The notes: generated by a model not told the origin, from the sequence alone. Numbered from the stretch's first letter, positions 34,471-44,568 are shown. The stretch is 64,000 nt of DNA from Bog-257 sp963846715 (GCA_963846715.1 CAWJXA010000002.1:62001-126000), one strand, 5' to 3'. Program-made: numbers and translations.

Positions 34471-35490
34471 CTACTTCTGCGCAACCACCGCGGTAAAGAA
34501 GTTGGGCATGAGCGGGTGCTTATCGGTGGAGCGAAAACCTGCGTTTAGCAGCATCTCCTGGTATTCGGGGTAGGTGTAGGCATCGCCGGCGGGCGTCGAG
34601 ACCAGCATAATCAGCGCAAACCCGGCTGGCCGCGGAGGAGACACGCGGTCCTCATTGGGTATCATCTGCAAAATCACAGCCCGGCCATCGGGTTTGAGGG
34701 CGGCGTGCACTTTGCGCAATAGCTGCTCGCACGTTGGCGGATCGAAGTGGCTGAGGAAGTTGGGCATGAGCACGAGATCGAAGCCGGTGCCGTAGTCGAC
34801 GTCAAACGCACTGCCGGGAAGAATGTGGAAGCGGTCTTTGACTCCGGCAGTGGCGGCGTTTTCCTGGGCGACCTGCAAAACGTTGGGCCAGTCAACCGCC
34901 CAAACCTCAGCGTTAGGATTCTGGCGAGCGACGGCGATTCCGTAGAGACCGTGCCCGGCGGCCAGGTCGAGTACTTTCAACTGCCTACTTCCGTCGGCGT
35001 TGAGATGCTTAGCCAGAAGCTCGGCGGGCATGGCCATCATGGGCGCCATGCTGCGGGCAAATTCCACCCATACCGGGTGTTCTGGAGCGACGGTGCTGGC
35101 TTCGGTATCGGGTGCACCACCGTGGCGCACGACCGATGCCAGGTCTTTCCATCGCTCGGTAGTCATCGGTGAGAGCAGGAAGCCAATGGCGCCGCCCAAA
35201 TAGGCTGGCGAGCGACGGTCAAGGAAGACGGCTGAGTCGGGCGTAAGGCTGTAGCGCTTGGCTTCTTTAGTCAGAAAGCCCATGACCACCAGGAAGTCGC
35301 ACAGGATGCGAATACCGCGCGGGGAAGCGCGGCAGGCAACAGCAAGGGCGTCGGCAGTCTGTTTGCCCGTTGCGATAGAAGTGAATAATTCGAGCTCGAG
35401 CGCGGCCTTGAGAGCTTCCGTCTGGTGATAAGCATTTAGGGTCGAAAAGAATAGCTCCGGCGAGGGCTGCTGTCTGGGCGGTTCTGACAC
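34471..35490 (-). CDS. SAM-dependent O-methyltransferase (plant-type family 2)
   Basis: A 339-residue methyltransferase. An N-terminal winged-helix dimerisation domain (about 1-100) has ALKAALELELFTSIATG and SPRGIRILCDFLVVMGFL. The SAM domain begins with LKVLDLAAGHGLYGIAVARQNP and continues VDWPNVLQVAQENA, FDVDYGTGFDLVLMPNFL and LLRKVHAALKPDGRAVILQM. The GTG start at 35490 is chosen because AGGAGG lies 10 bp before it; a longer frame has no such signal. The family methylates hydroxylated small molecules (antibiotics, carotenoids, quinones). The substrate here is unknown and no biosynthetic cluster surrounds it. Confidence 0.85.
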   Translation of the reverse strand: MSEPPRQQPSPELFFSTLNAYHQTEALKAALELELFTSIATGKQTADALAVACRASPRGIRILCDFLVVMGFLTKEAKRYSLTPDSAVFLDRRSPAYLGGAIGFLLSPMTTERWKDLASVVRHGGAPDTEASTVAPEHPVWVEFARSMAPMMAMPAELLAKHLNADGSRQLKVLDLAAGHGLYGIAVARQNPNAEVWAVDWPNVLQVAQENAATAGVKDRFHILPGSAFDVDYGTGFDLVLMPNFLSHFDPPTCEQLLRKVHAALKPDGRAVILQMIPNEDRVSPPRPAGFALIMLVSTPAGDAYTYPEYQEMLLNAGFRSTDKHPLMPNFFTAVVAQK

Positions 35491-35694
35491 GGTGATCCGG
35501 CCTCCTGGGTGGTTGTAAACATCTCTGCAGAGATGCACCTACAGATTTTTTGCGCTAGCACCTGGGGCCCAAGCAAAGCCCTCGACACTGGTCGATTGAA
35601 GTGGCGGACAGCAAGCGGGAGAGAACGGTGGAACTCTTGGAACCGGCGGCATAGCCACCCTCCACATTTCGCAGAGGGTGGGTAGCCAACGGCG

Positions 35695-36487
35695 CTACTG
35701 TTTGGTCGCCGTAAATTCACTCTTGGTGCCGTGCATCTTGTCGTCCACCATGAGCTTCATCGACTTGCCATCGGGGGCGACCATTATTTTTGCGACACTG
35801 ATGGGCTTGCTGTCGCGATAATCAGTCTCCTCGAGCGTACTCTTGCCCATCATTTTTACCGAAACGCTGGTGATACCCGGATCGCCCTTGTAGGGTGCCT
35901 CGCCGCCGTTCAGCTTGGCGGTGTAGGACTGACCGGTTGGCGAGGTCATGGTCAACTCGTCGCCGCTGATCTTGTAGGTAAACATCAGACCGTTGTCAGA
36001 CATGGTCTCCATCTTGGTGGTTCGCCAGGAGCCTGATATTGCGTTGGATCCCGCAGGTCCCTTGGCAACCCGTGTGGCTTCGCCTTTGCCGGTGACCGGG
36101 GCCGCGTTGCTGTTACTGCTGTCGGTAAACTCAAACATCGAGGTGTTGCCGTCGGGAGAAGCCGTTACCTTTGAAGTCGCGACTACTTTCCCATCTTTCT
36201 TGTCGGTTTCTTCAATACGAATGATCGTTTATGACCTTGATGGCGACCGTGTCGTAATACGGATGTCCGGTAACTTTCTGGTCCTGGCCATCCGCCTTGA
36301 CGTCGATTGGTGGAACGCACGTCTTGCATTGGTACATGCCGTTCTGCAACAGGTAGACATCGGGTTTTTTCGGAAATTGGGCGTCGTTCAAATTGATCTT
36401 CCAGGTTCCGTCGAACGGGCTTTGGGCCGAGGCCACGACGGGCATCACTAAGAGCATCGCAAATCCTGCGACAAGCAGCTTCTTCAT
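35695..36487 (-). CDS. Secreted protein of unknown function, one frameshift
   Basis: About 263 residues in two frames. From the ATG near 36487 (GGAGGATA upstream): signal peptide KKLLVAGFAMLLVMPVVASAQ, then SPFDGTWKINLNDAQFPKKP and a CKTC pair. Near 36226 the frame shifts and continues RIEETDKKDGKVVATSKVTA, then GSWRTTKMETMSDNGLMFTYK and a beta-rich C-terminus ending SEFTATKQ. One surplus base around GATCATTCG restores continuity. The repeated beta pattern (WKINLNDAQF, GSWRTTKM, VAKIMVAPDGKSMKLMV) suggests a lipocalin-like or beta-barrel secreted protein, but no family was recognised. It follows the methyltransferase region by 204 bp upstream. Confidence 0.7.
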
Positions 36488-36678
36488 TGAATATCCTCCC
36501 TCGGTTTTGACCACGGGCTGCGATTATATCGAAGAACGACACAACCGAACCGAGCCTGATGGGAAAAGTTTGCTGGTCGGCATGATGGAGCTGTGCATTC
36601 CGCACGTTGGTGTTGTCCGCTTGGGAACAGGCTGGCATAAACGGGACGCAATCGGCGCTTCTATATAATTTCCACCTC

Positions 36679-37878
36679 ATGCGCAACTGCTTCGCGCGGC
36701 GCACTTCCTGGAACCTGACTACCAACCGCTACACCCAGGCGTTGGAGGAGCAGCGGCGGGCGGGCAGGGAAGTGCTCGATTTGACTGCTTCCAATCCCAC
36801 GACTATTGGGATTCAATATCGTGAAGGCGCGCTATTGCAGGCACTGGCGAGTCGCAAGGCGCTGACCTATGAGCCGCAAGCGAAAGGACTGTTGATAGCG
36901 CGTGAGGCAGTGTCGGGCTATTACGCGGCGCAGGGAAGCCAAGTCTCGCCCGACGATCTCCTGGTGACCACCAGCACCAGCGAGGCCTACACATTTTTGT
37001 TTCGGCTGCTTTGCGATGCGGGAGACACGGTCCTGATTCCGACGCCCAGCTACCCGCTTTTCGATTTTCTCGCCGACCTGCAGGATGTAAAGCTCGAGCC
37101 GTACGGACTGGTTTATGACCATGGATGGCAAATCGACTTTCAGTCTGTGCAGTCGGCGATGGGGCGCGCCCACAGCGCAACCTCGCGATGCCGCGCCGTG
37201 TTGGTCGTGCATCCGAATAACCCTACGGGTTCCTTCGTGAAGCCGCAAGAAGGAGATGAACTGAATCGCATATGCGCGACCGGGGAGATGGCAATCATCG
37301 CCGATGAAGTGTTCCTGGATTACTCTCTCGGGAACGATCCGCCGCTGACGTTTTCGTCGAACGCCAAGGTGCTGACTTTTACGCTCAGTGGACTGTCGAA
37401 AATCTCCGGGCTGCCGCAGATGAAGATTGCGTGGATTGCAGCGAGCGGACCGCAGGAGCTGAAGCAGGAAGCGATGAGCCGGCTGGAAGTCATCGCCGAC
37501 ACCTACCTGTCGGTCAACGCACCGTTACAGTGGGCTGTGCCGGTGATGCTGGAGGAGCGGCACAACGTGCACCGCCAATTGCGGGAGCGCATGGCTGACA
37601 ATCTTGCCCTGCTTGATTCGCAACTTGCAACCCAGAGGCTCTGCCGCCGGCTGGAAGTCGAGGGTGGATGGTATGCCATATTGCGGATTCCGGTGACGGG
37701 TTCGGACGAGGAGTTTGCTATCGCGCTACTGCAACAGACCGGAGTTCTAGTGCAGCCCGGTCACTTTTATGACTTCGCTTCGGACGGATATTTGGTAATC
37801 AGCCTGATTACGCCGGGCGATGAGTTTGCGGAAGGAATACGGCGTTTAATGGCGTTTATTGCCCAGCGTCATTCTTAA
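36679..37878 (+). CDS. PLP-dependent aminotransferase, fold type I class I/II
   Basis: A 399-residue enzyme. Recognisable elements are LDLTASNPTTIGI at the start, SYPLFDFLADL, VVHPNNPTGSFV, and IIADEVFLDYSL, whose Asp contacts the pyridine nitrogen. The Schiff-base lysine is in TLSGLSKISGLPQMKIAW. It transfers an amino group between an amino acid and a 2-oxo acid. Sequence alone does not settle the substrate; alanine- or aspartate-type activity is possible. The ATG at 36679 gives a typical N-terminus. It is transcribed divergently from the frameshifted secreted-protein gene. Confidence 0.88.
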   Translation: MRNCFARRTSWNLTTNRYTQALEEQRRAGREVLDLTASNPTTIGIQYREGALLQALASRKALTYEPQAKGLLIAREAVSGYYAAQGSQVSPDDLLVTTSTSEAYTFLFRLLCDAGDTVLIPTPSYPLFDFLADLQDVKLEPYGLVYDHGWQIDFQSVQSAMGRAHSATSRCRAVLVVHPNNPTGSFVKPQEGDELNRICATGEMAIIADEVFLDYSLGNDPPLTFSSNAKVLTFTLSGLSKISGLPQMKIAWIAASGPQELKQEAMSRLEVIADTYLSVNAPLQWAVPVMLEERHNVHRQLRERMADNLALLDSQLATQRLCRRLEVEGGWYAILRIPVTGSDEEFAIALLQQTGVLVQPGHFYDFASDGYLVISLITPGDEFAEGIRRLMAFIAQRHS

Positions 37879-38043
37879 AAGAGCGGATCAGGTTTTCCCT
37901 TAGGCAAGAACGTGCCGGAGCTAGGGACTTTGGTCGGCAAAGGCATTGATTTGCCACGGTGAGCGTGACGGAATCAAAGAAGAACAATTCCCTCGAAAAG
38001 ATGAGTCCATTTCGGGAAGCAGGGACGTTATAATGAAAAGACC

Positions 38044-39021
38044 GTGCCCAAGTACTCGATTGTCGTCCCATTTCATAACGAAGAAGAAAACGTCACCGAG
38101 CTCTACGATCGGCTGAAGGTGGTGATGGAAGCCACCGGCGAGTCGTTTGAGCTGGTCTTCGTGGACGACGGCAGCCGTGATCACACCTTCTGGATGTTGC
38201 AGCAGATTGCAGCAGTGGATCGCCGCGTGGTGGTGGTGAAGTTACGGCGCAACTTTGGACAAACGTCGGCGCTAGCTGCAGGCTTCGATCATGCCGAAGG
38301 CGAGTACGTGATCGCGATGGACGGCGATCTGCAGCATGACCCCAATGACATTCCGCTGTTCCTGCAGAAGCTGCGCGAAGGCTACGACATTGTCAGTGGT
38401 TGGCGTAAGCAGCGCATCGACAACTTTGTAATGCGGCGCATTCCCTCGAAGATTGCAAACTGGCTGATGGCCAGGTTGAGCGGCGTCGATCTGCACGATT
38501 TCGGTACGACGTTTAAGGCGTATCGTCGCGGGGTGGTGCAGGAGATTCCACTCTACGGGGAACTGCATCGATTCATTCCCGCGCTGGCGTCGGCTTACGG
38601 CGCCACCATCTGCGAGATCCCGATCCGCAATGTGAACCGCGAGCGCGGCGAGTCGCATTACGGTATCTCGCGCACTTTCCGCGTGTTCTTCGATCTCATC
38701 ACCATCCGGTTCCTGCTGAAGTACATGGCCCGGCCTCTGCACTTTTTCGGCACCATCGGCGCCCTCAGTTCGCTGGTCGGCATGGTGATTGCGATCTGGA
38801 TGCTGTTCGATAAGTTCGTCCGTGGTCTTAACGTAATGGATGAGCACGGGCCGTTGCTGGTATTCGCCGCAGTGCTGCTGGTAGCGGGAGTTCAACTGAT
38901 TGCGCTGGGACTGCTGGGCGAGTTGCAGGTGCGGCACTTCCACGAACCGACCAAGCGCGCGCCCTATACCGTCGATCGGGTGTTGCGCTCCTCGCATAGC
39001 CAATCGGCGCTGGCGGACTAA
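38044..39021 (+). CDS. GT2 glycosyltransferase (DPM1/GtrB-like) with C-terminal membrane helices
   Basis: A 325-residue enzyme. The N-terminal GT2 domain has SIVVPFHNEEENVTELYDRL, FVDDGSRDHTF and MDGDLQHDPNDIP, with the Asp residues for nucleotide-sugar and metal. Two transmembrane helices follow (FGTIGALSSLVGMVIAIWML and LLVFAAVLLVAGVQLIALGLL). This matches enzymes that load a sugar onto polyprenyl phosphate for later transfer outside the cell. It could supply donors to GT-C enzymes such as the GT39-like and TMTC-like proteins in this window. The GTG start is chosen because the nearby ATG is out of frame. Confidence 0.9.
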   Translation: MPKYSIVVPFHNEEENVTELYDRLKVVMEATGESFELVFVDDGSRDHTFWMLQQIAAVDRRVVVVKLRRNFGQTSALAAGFDHAEGEYVIAMDGDLQHDPNDIPLFLQKLREGYDIVSGWRKQRIDNFVMRRIPSKIANWLMARLSGVDLHDFGTTFKAYRRGVVQEIPLYGELHRFIPALASAYGATICEIPIRNVNRERGESHYGISRTFRVFFDLITIRFLLKYMARPLHFFGTIGALSSLVGMVIAIWMLFDKFVRGLNVMDEHGPLLVFAAVLLVAGVQLIALGLLGELQVRHFHEPTKRAPYTVDRVLRSSHSQSALAD

Positions 39022-39113
39022 AGGTAGTGGTTAGTGGATAGAAGAACGCGAGTTGACAGATAATCCCAGAGATCACAGAACTATCCACCATCCACTAATC
39101 ACGATCCACTAGC
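39022..39113. repeat. Imperfect inverted repeat in a short intergenic gap
   Basis: GTAGTGGTTAGTGGATAG near 39026 and CTATCCACCATCCACTAATC near 39082 are imperfect inverted copies. A related TAGTGGGTGGTGGATGGTGG string appears near 49592. They may belong to one dispersed repeat family or act as a terminator. Confidence 0.3.
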
Positions 39114-40100
39114 TTGACTGCCAAGACTCACCCCACCCGCGGCTACCTCTTCATCGCCGCGGCCACGTTTTTCTGGGGGCTTTCAGCGGCTCTGGGCAGG
39201 GCAGTGTTTACCGGCAGGTTCGTCGCCGCCGGCCAAGCCCTTCGTCCTATTGACCCGCTCATTCTTGCCCAGAGCCGCACCACGATTGCATTACTAATAC
39301 TGCTGCCGATTTTGCTGCTGAGGAACAGGTCTTCGCTGCGCATTCGCGGCGGTCACCTGGTGCAATTCTTCTTGCTGGGAATTCTTGGGCTGGCGGCTTC
39401 CAATTACTTTTATTATTTCGCGATTCAGAAGACGAGCGTGGCCACGGCGATTGTCCTGCAATATGTCGCGCCGGTGTGGGTCCTGCTGTACATGCTGGCG
39501 CGGCGGCTACAGCGCCCTACGGTGCGGCGCACCAGCGGCGTGATTCTGGCCGTGATAGGTTGCGGACTAGCGGTCGGAGAACTGGCGGGCAGCGCGGGAT
39601 TTCCCTGGCTCGTCATCTCCGGGGTTCGATTCAATACGTTGGGAGTAGCGGCGGCGGAGTTGGCTGCAATCTCATTTGCCTTCTACAACGTCTTCGGTCA
39701 ACATCTTCTGCAGATTTACCAGCGCTGGACAGTGCTGGTGTATTCGCTGCTGGGCGCGGCGGTCTTCTGGCAATTGCTGAATCCGCCGTGGAAGGTGGTC
39801 GCTCAGCACTACAGCCGAGGGCAATGGTTGTTCATGGCGGTCTTCTCGATCACTTCCATGCTGGTTCCGTTTTCGCTCTACTTCGCGGGACTACAGTATC
39901 TCGACCCCACGCGCGCTATCGTGACGGCGTGCCTGGAGCCAGTGTGGGCGATTCTGCTGACCGCGCTCATCCTGGGCGAGCTGGTCTCACCGCTGCAAGT
40001 GGTCGGAATCGTGGTGGTGCTGGCTGCGACCATCCTGGTGCAGCGGCCGGAGCGCGCAGACAGCAGGGAGCCGGTGATTGCGGTTGAACCCATCGAATGA
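39114..40100 (+). CDS. EamA/DMT-superfamily transporter
   Basis: A 328-residue integral membrane protein with about ten hydrophobic segments in two EamA halves. The first half has YLFIAAATFFWGLSAALGRA and FLLGILGLAASNYFYYFAIQ, then TSVATAIVLQYVAPVWVLLYM. The second half has AAELAAISFAFYNVFGQHLL, FSLYFAGLQYLDPTRAIVTA and VWAILLTALILGELVSP. DMT members export amino acids or other small metabolites, and the substrate cannot be predicted. The start appears to be TTG at 39114; no better start was seen. Confidence 0.87.
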   Translation: MTAKTHPTRGYLFIAAATFFWGLSAALGRAVFTGRFVAAGQALRPIDPLILAQSRTTIALLILLPILLLRNRSSLRIRGGHLVQFFLLGILGLAASNYFYYFAIQKTSVATAIVLQYVAPVWVLLYMLARRLQRPTVRRTSGVILAVIGCGLAVGELAGSAGFPWLVISGVRFNTLGVAAAELAAISFAFYNVFGQHLLQIYQRWTVLVYSLLGAAVFWQLLNPPWKVVAQHYSRGQWLFMAVFSITSMLVPFSLYFAGLQYLDPTRAIVTACLEPVWAILLTALILGELVSPLQVVGIVVVLAATILVQRPERADSREPVIAVEPIE

Positions 40101-40210
40101 CTCGGAATCAGCCCGAGGTCGCGCTGTTATCACGTAACACTCCGGCACTCGTCACTGACAAATGATTACGAAAGGCGTGCAATTTTTTTGGCGATCGGGA
40201 GGTCCTGACG

Positions 40211-41620
40211 ATGGCCAACCGCAACGGCTTCACTTCTCGCAACCGTTATCACATCGTACTGGTGCCTGGATTTGGCGGCTTCGACGCACTTGGGCAAGTC
40301 GAATACTACGCCGGCGTCACAACTTTGTTTCGAAAGTGGAAAAACCACATCCCGGTAGTGCTCCACTACTTCGACAACTTACCTACTGCCGCGGTAAAAA
40401 CCCGCGCAAGGCGACTGCGAGCCTATCTCGCCAAGCGTATCGCGCGAGGCGAAATTCTTGAGACGGACAAGATCGTCCTGGTAGGACACTCCACCGGCGG
40501 CCTCGACATCCGCCAGCTCGTTTGGGACCTGCACTGTCGCGACAATGATTCTCCGCCGGTTGATGGGGGAGATCCCGTGCCTAGCCGCAAGATTCGGGAT
40601 CGCCTGGATGGCGTCGTATTCCTCTCCGTACCTCATTGGGGTACCAATGTCGCCGATTGGGTACGCTCGCATCCTGTGTTGCGCACTGCTGCAATCGCCG
40701 AGTTGAGGGCTGCCGTTGCGGGTTCACAAGTGTACCTGTTCGACAAGATCGAAAGCCTGATCGCCACAGGTGCCGCTTTGTTTACTGACGCAGAACTACT
40801 TCTAGCCCTGCGAGACGCGCTGACCGAGGCCAACCAACGCTACGGAAAGCCTGGTCCATCGCGGACCGCCGACGCCGAGGAAGCCGCATCCGAATTAGCA
40901 TTGTATTTTCGGATGATGAGTTCAGACTTTCATGTCATCGACGATCTAACCTCACAGCCTCACGACCCCAAGAAGAGAAGCCCGGCGCACTTCGACGACG
41001 AGGAGCGCAAAAGAGAATTTGATCTGTGGGATGATCCGCGGATCCGAACCTTGTCGTACGCCACTGTCGGAGGCCGCCCGTTTCGCTTCCACTCCGGCTG
41101 TCCTGCGCCGGTCTGGGAACTCACGAACCCATTTACTTACTCTGAGATTGCCAAGGACCTTCAACTCAGCGCAGGAACCGATTTGTCCTACCGTGTGTGT
41201 TACCGGGCGTGCGCGGGCGGCCCATTGCGGTGGCCGGCACTCGCCGGCAAAGTGACGAGAGTGCTGGGGCCTGCTCCGCCCGAGCCGATCGAGCTCTGGG
41301 ACAATGATGCCATCGTCAACACTGCTTCCATGCTCTGGCCCAAAGGCGAAACCGTGCTGGTCTTAGCCGACCACTTGGACATCATCGGGCACTACAAGCT
41401 AGTCAACGTACCAGGGATTAAACGGGTCGAAGGCAGATATGAGCCGGCCCGGAGATTTCAGTCCTATGATGCTTTCCAGTCCGTACCGCAATTCACCGAC
41501 AAAACGTTCGAGGAGGTCTGGACTGAGATCTTTGAGTTTGCCACCGACCCCAATGCGTTCGATCAGAGGAAGGAAACTCATTCCAAGCGTGTGAAGCTGG
41601 CGGTCACCGCCGGGAAATGA
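40211..41620 (+). CDS. Alpha/beta hydrolase-like protein (lipase/esterase GHSTG type)
   Basis: A 469-residue protein. It opens with YHIVLVPGFGGFDALGQVEYY and carries the nucleophile elbow KIVLVGHSTGGLDIRQL (Ser near residue 96). VVFLSVPHWGTNVADWVRSH resembles the segment after the active site in triacylglycerol lipases and PGAP1-like proteins. The C-terminal half (DDPRIRTLSYATVGGRPFRF, ELWDNDAIVNTASMLWP, ADHLDIIGHYK) holds plausible catalytic Asp and His. No signal peptide is visible, so it may be cytoplasmic. GGGAGG lies upstream of the ATG. Converges with fadD. Confidence 0.75.
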   Translation: MANRNGFTSRNRYHIVLVPGFGGFDALGQVEYYAGVTTLFRKWKNHIPVVLHYFDNLPTAAVKTRARRLRAYLAKRIARGEILETDKIVLVGHSTGGLDIRQLVWDLHCRDNDSPPVDGGDPVPSRKIRDRLDGVVFLSVPHWGTNVADWVRSHPVLRTAAIAELRAAVAGSQVYLFDKIESLIATGAALFTDAELLLALRDALTEANQRYGKPGPSRTADAEEAASELALYFRMMSSDFHVIDDLTSQPHDPKKRSPAHFDDEERKREFDLWDDPRIRTLSYATVGGRPFRFHSGCPAPVWELTNPFTYSEIAKDLQLSAGTDLSYRVCYRACAGGPLRWPALAGKVTRVLGPAPPEPIELWDNDAIVNTASMLWPKGETVLVLADHLDIIGHYKLVNVPGIKRVEGRYEPARRFQSYDAFQSVPQFTDKTFEEVWTEIFEFATDPNAFDQRKETHSKRVKLAVTAGK

Positions 41621-41646
41621 TGGCCACACGGAAATTTATCGTCTTC

Positions 41647-43438
41647 TTACCGCTTCGCTGGAGCCGACGCCCGCGCATGCGGCTGGGCATCCGCGTAGAG
41701 TGAGTCAATTTCTTTCTTGTAGCGCTGTTCCAGGTGACGGCGTCTCAGCTTCATGCTCGGGGTGAGCGTTCCGTCTTCGATGCTTAGCTCTTCGTGAATG
41801 ACCAGCACACGCTTCAGTTTTTCGAACTGGGCGAGGTTCTGATTCAGTTCTTCGACGATCTCTTCGTACAGCGATTGCACCTGTAGTGATTTCACGAGCT
41901 GCCGATGCGTAGAGAACTTCACTCCGTGGCTTTGTGCCCACTCCTCCAGGATCGCGAAGTTAGGAACGATGAGCACAGCAGGGAAGCGTCGCTTATCGCC
42001 GAGTAACGCGGCCTCACCGACGAACAGATTCGCCTTAAGCGAATTTTCAATTGGCTGGGGAGCGATGAATTTTCCGCCCGAGGTCTTGATGAGGTCTTTC
42101 TTGCGGTCGGTAATGGAGACGTATCCGTCGGGATCGATGGTGGCAACATCTCCAGTCTTGAACCAGCCATCTTCAAAGGCAGCCGCGCTCTCCTCCGGCA
42201 TCTGCCAGTAGCCCTTGAACACGGACGGGCCACGCACCATCAGTTCGCCATCGGCGGCGAGTTTGACCTCTACGTTCGACAGAGGTTTGCCGACCGTCCC
42301 GATGCGATGATTGATGGGGTTGTTGAGAGCGATCACCGGCGAGGTTTCGGTGAGGCCGTAACCTTCGTGGATGCGAATTCCGATGTCAGCAAACCAACTG
42401 GCAATTTCGCGGCCAAGCGGGGCGCCACCGGAAACGAAGATACGCGCGCGTCCACCCATTCCGTGTCGCACCTTGGAAAATACCAGATGGTTAGCCAGCT
42501 TCCAGGAGAGGGAAGTGGGAGTTTCTCCGCGAAGGATCTCCTCGCGGTGCTGATGTCCCACGGAAATGGACCACTCCAGCAGCTTGCGTTTTACCCCCTG
42601 GGTCTTGTGTTCAACCGCGTTGTAGATCTTCTCGTACACGCGCGGCACGGCGACGAAGATGGTGGGATGCAGCTCGGCAAGAGTGCGAGGCAGGTCGTCA
42701 ATGCTGGGGCAGTAAGCCAGCGGAACGCCCCAATACATCATGGCGTAATCGAGATGCCTGGCGGTAACGTGAGACAAAGGTAGAAACGAAATGCCGAGGT
42801 CCTCCTTGCCTACGTCGAACATGTCGAGCGAGACGCTGAGGTTGGAGGCGATATTGCCGTGCGTCAACATGACGCCCTTGGGAGTGCCGGTCGTGCCCGA
42901 GGTGTAAATCAAGGTCGCAAGGTCGTCGGGCTCAACGGCCCGCGCCAAGCTCTTCGAGTTCGGGATCCGGGATTGAGGTAGCGTTCCGCAGAAAGCTCTG
43001 CATCGGAGTGGCGTCGGTGAGCTCGGGAGCGTCATCCATGATGACGATACGTTGAACGTTAGTCTGGTGGCGGACGGACGCGATCTTCTCGTACTGCTTG
43101 GGAGTGGAGACGAAAACGATGCTCGCCTCGGAATGTTGCAACAGGTACACACACTGCTCGGCGGTCTGAGTGGCGTAGATGGGAACGTCAACGGCGCCCA
43201 GCAGCAAGGTTGCGAAGTCAGCGATCGCCCACTCAGGACGGTTCTCGCTAAGGATGGCCACGCGATCGCTCTTGCCAATCCCCCACGCTTGCAATTGTCG
43301 TGCGGTGGCGAATACCTGGGCCTGCAACTGTGAGGCAGAGATCGGAGTCCAAATGCCCGACTCGCGCGTCAGCATAACGCGATCGCTGTTGCGTTCGACG
43401 ACGGTGAAGAAAACATCGTTGAGGGTCCGGATGGTCAT
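41647..43438 (-). CDS. fadD: Long-chain-fatty-acid--CoA ligase, one +1 frameshift
   Basis: An AMP-forming acyl-CoA synthetase of about 596 residues, activating fatty acids for degradation or lipid synthesis. The N-terminal frame has VAILSENRPEWAIADFATLL and GAVDVPIYATQTAEQCVYLL, and breaks near 42953 (a surplus base in GAGCTTGG). The second frame holds the AMP-binding signature TLIYTSGTTGTPKGVMLTHG, then HEGYGLTETSPVIALN, WFKTGDVATIDPDGYVSITDRKKDLIKTSGGK and a C-terminal domain. Length and the VPRVYEKIYNAVEH segment place it with the FAA1-like subgroup. It is downstream of a TetR gene on the same strand, consistent with fatty-acid-responsive control. Confidence 0.88.
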
Positions 43439-43562
43439 TGCTTGTGACTCAATACGAATACGCGGATTTGCGAGGGTCAGTCCTCAAATCAGAATGTTAG
43501 TTCTCTTCAGCCCAAGGGGCTGTGACCTGTGACATCTATGGTTGTGCTACCACTGGGAAGCC

Positions 43563-43580
43563 GGCCCAATGCATTGGGCC
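43563..43580. repeat. 18-bp perfect palindrome between tetR and fadD
   Basis: GGCCCAATG is followed by its exact reverse complement with no spacer. It begins at the stop codon of the TetR gene and lies 125 bp before fadD. It could be an operator, or a hairpin separating the two genes. There is no T-run. Confidence 0.5.
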
Positions 43581-44281
43581 TAAGGAACCCCGGTGGCATC
43601 CGCCTCGTGACCGCCGTAGCCCTGCATTCCATTGAGAAAAATGTCGACCACCGAATCCGCAACATTGGAGAGACGATAGTCGTGTCCACTCAGCACCCAG
43701 GAGGTCACCATTTCATCCAACGCGCCAAAGAAACAGTTGGCTGCGATTTTGTCCGACATGTCGGAGCGAAAAATCCCTTTCGCCTGTCCGTCAGCGATAG
43801 CCGCGCGCACCAGCCGGAGGTATTCAACCATGTGATGGTGCGAGAACTCGGACAGAAAACGCGTGCTCTGGCGCAATTCCATTTGAAACACCACTGCCAG
43901 ATTCCGGTTTGACCCAAGCGCATCCAGATGAAGGAAGGCCAGCCTGCGCAAGCGCTCGGCGGGGCTGGAAAGCTTCTCCAACTCGGTACGCGCGTTTCTC
44001 ATAAAAGCGTCAAAGGCGGTGTTGATGGCCGTCATCAGGATCTCTTCTTTGTTCTTGAAGTAGAGATAGACGGTGCCGTCGGCGACGTCGGCGCGGTCGG
44101 CGATGTCGGAGATACGGGAGTTAAAGAAACCCTTTTCGGCGAACACCGAGACCGCAGCTTCGAGTATGCGCTGGTATTTTTCGGCGTTGCGGTTTGTGCT
44201 ACCGCCGGAGCTGCCGGTGGGAGCCAATGGAGGTTGAGAGTCTCGCTTCATCGAGGTCATGAACGGAGCGGCGTGTTTCAC
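43580..44281 (-). CDS. TetR-family regulator, probably fatty-acid responsive
   Basis: A 233-residue regulator. The helix-turn-helix is RISDIADRADVADGTVYLYF (about 56-75), preceded by EKYQRILEAAVSVFAEKGFF. The C-terminal domain has RTELEKLSSPAERLRRLAFL and QMELRQSTRFLSEFSHHHM, the ligand-binding part of FadR-type TetR proteins that sense long-chain acyl-CoA in Gram-positives and others. fadD lies 141 bp downstream on the same strand, supporting control of fatty-acid use. The GTG at 44281 has only a weak ribosome binding site; ATG codons at 44260 and 44251 are alternatives. A dyad upstream is a likely autoregulatory operator. Confidence 0.87.
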   Translation of the reverse strand: MKHAAPFMTSMKRDSQPPLAPTGSSGGSTNRNAEKYQRILEAAVSVFAEKGFFNSRISDIADRADVADGTVYLYFKNKEEILMTAINTAFDAFMRNARTELEKLSSPAERLRRLAFLHLDALGSNRNLAVVFQMELRQSTRFLSEFSHHHMVEYLRLVRAAIADGQAKGIFRSDMSDKIAANCFFGALDEMVTSWVLSGHDYRLSNVADSVVDIFLNGMQGYGGHEADATGVP

Positions 44282-44318
44282 GTGCTTTCACCCGAGCGAA
44301 AGCAAACGGTGACTCGCC

Positions 44319-44334
44319 GAATGAATGTTCATTC
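44319..44334. promoter_or_regulatory. Candidate TetR operator
   Basis: GAATGAA-TG-TTCATTC is a perfect 7-bp inverted repeat with a 2-bp centre, 38 bp upstream of the TetR start and in the divergent region before the peroxiredoxin gene. It resembles the TGAATGA/TCATTCA half-sites bound by FadR-type TetR regulators. It could control both divergent genes. Confidence 0.6.
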
Positions 44335-44568
44335 AGTTTCAAATCTAGCTCCGCAAAAGGATTTGCGCAATCAAAAGAGCTGTTCCCAAAATGGTCTCAA
44401 GCGATTTCGATGCCACTCCACCCGCAAATCTGGTATGTCCGCACCCGGCGCGGCCAAGAGTCGTAGGTCGCGGGAGGAGCGCCGGTGGCTAAGTACGGTT
44501 CGTTAGTGTCACAATGCTTCGGTCGCCAATTCTTACTAAGTTGGCGTTGGAGCGAGAGGAGAGTCTTC

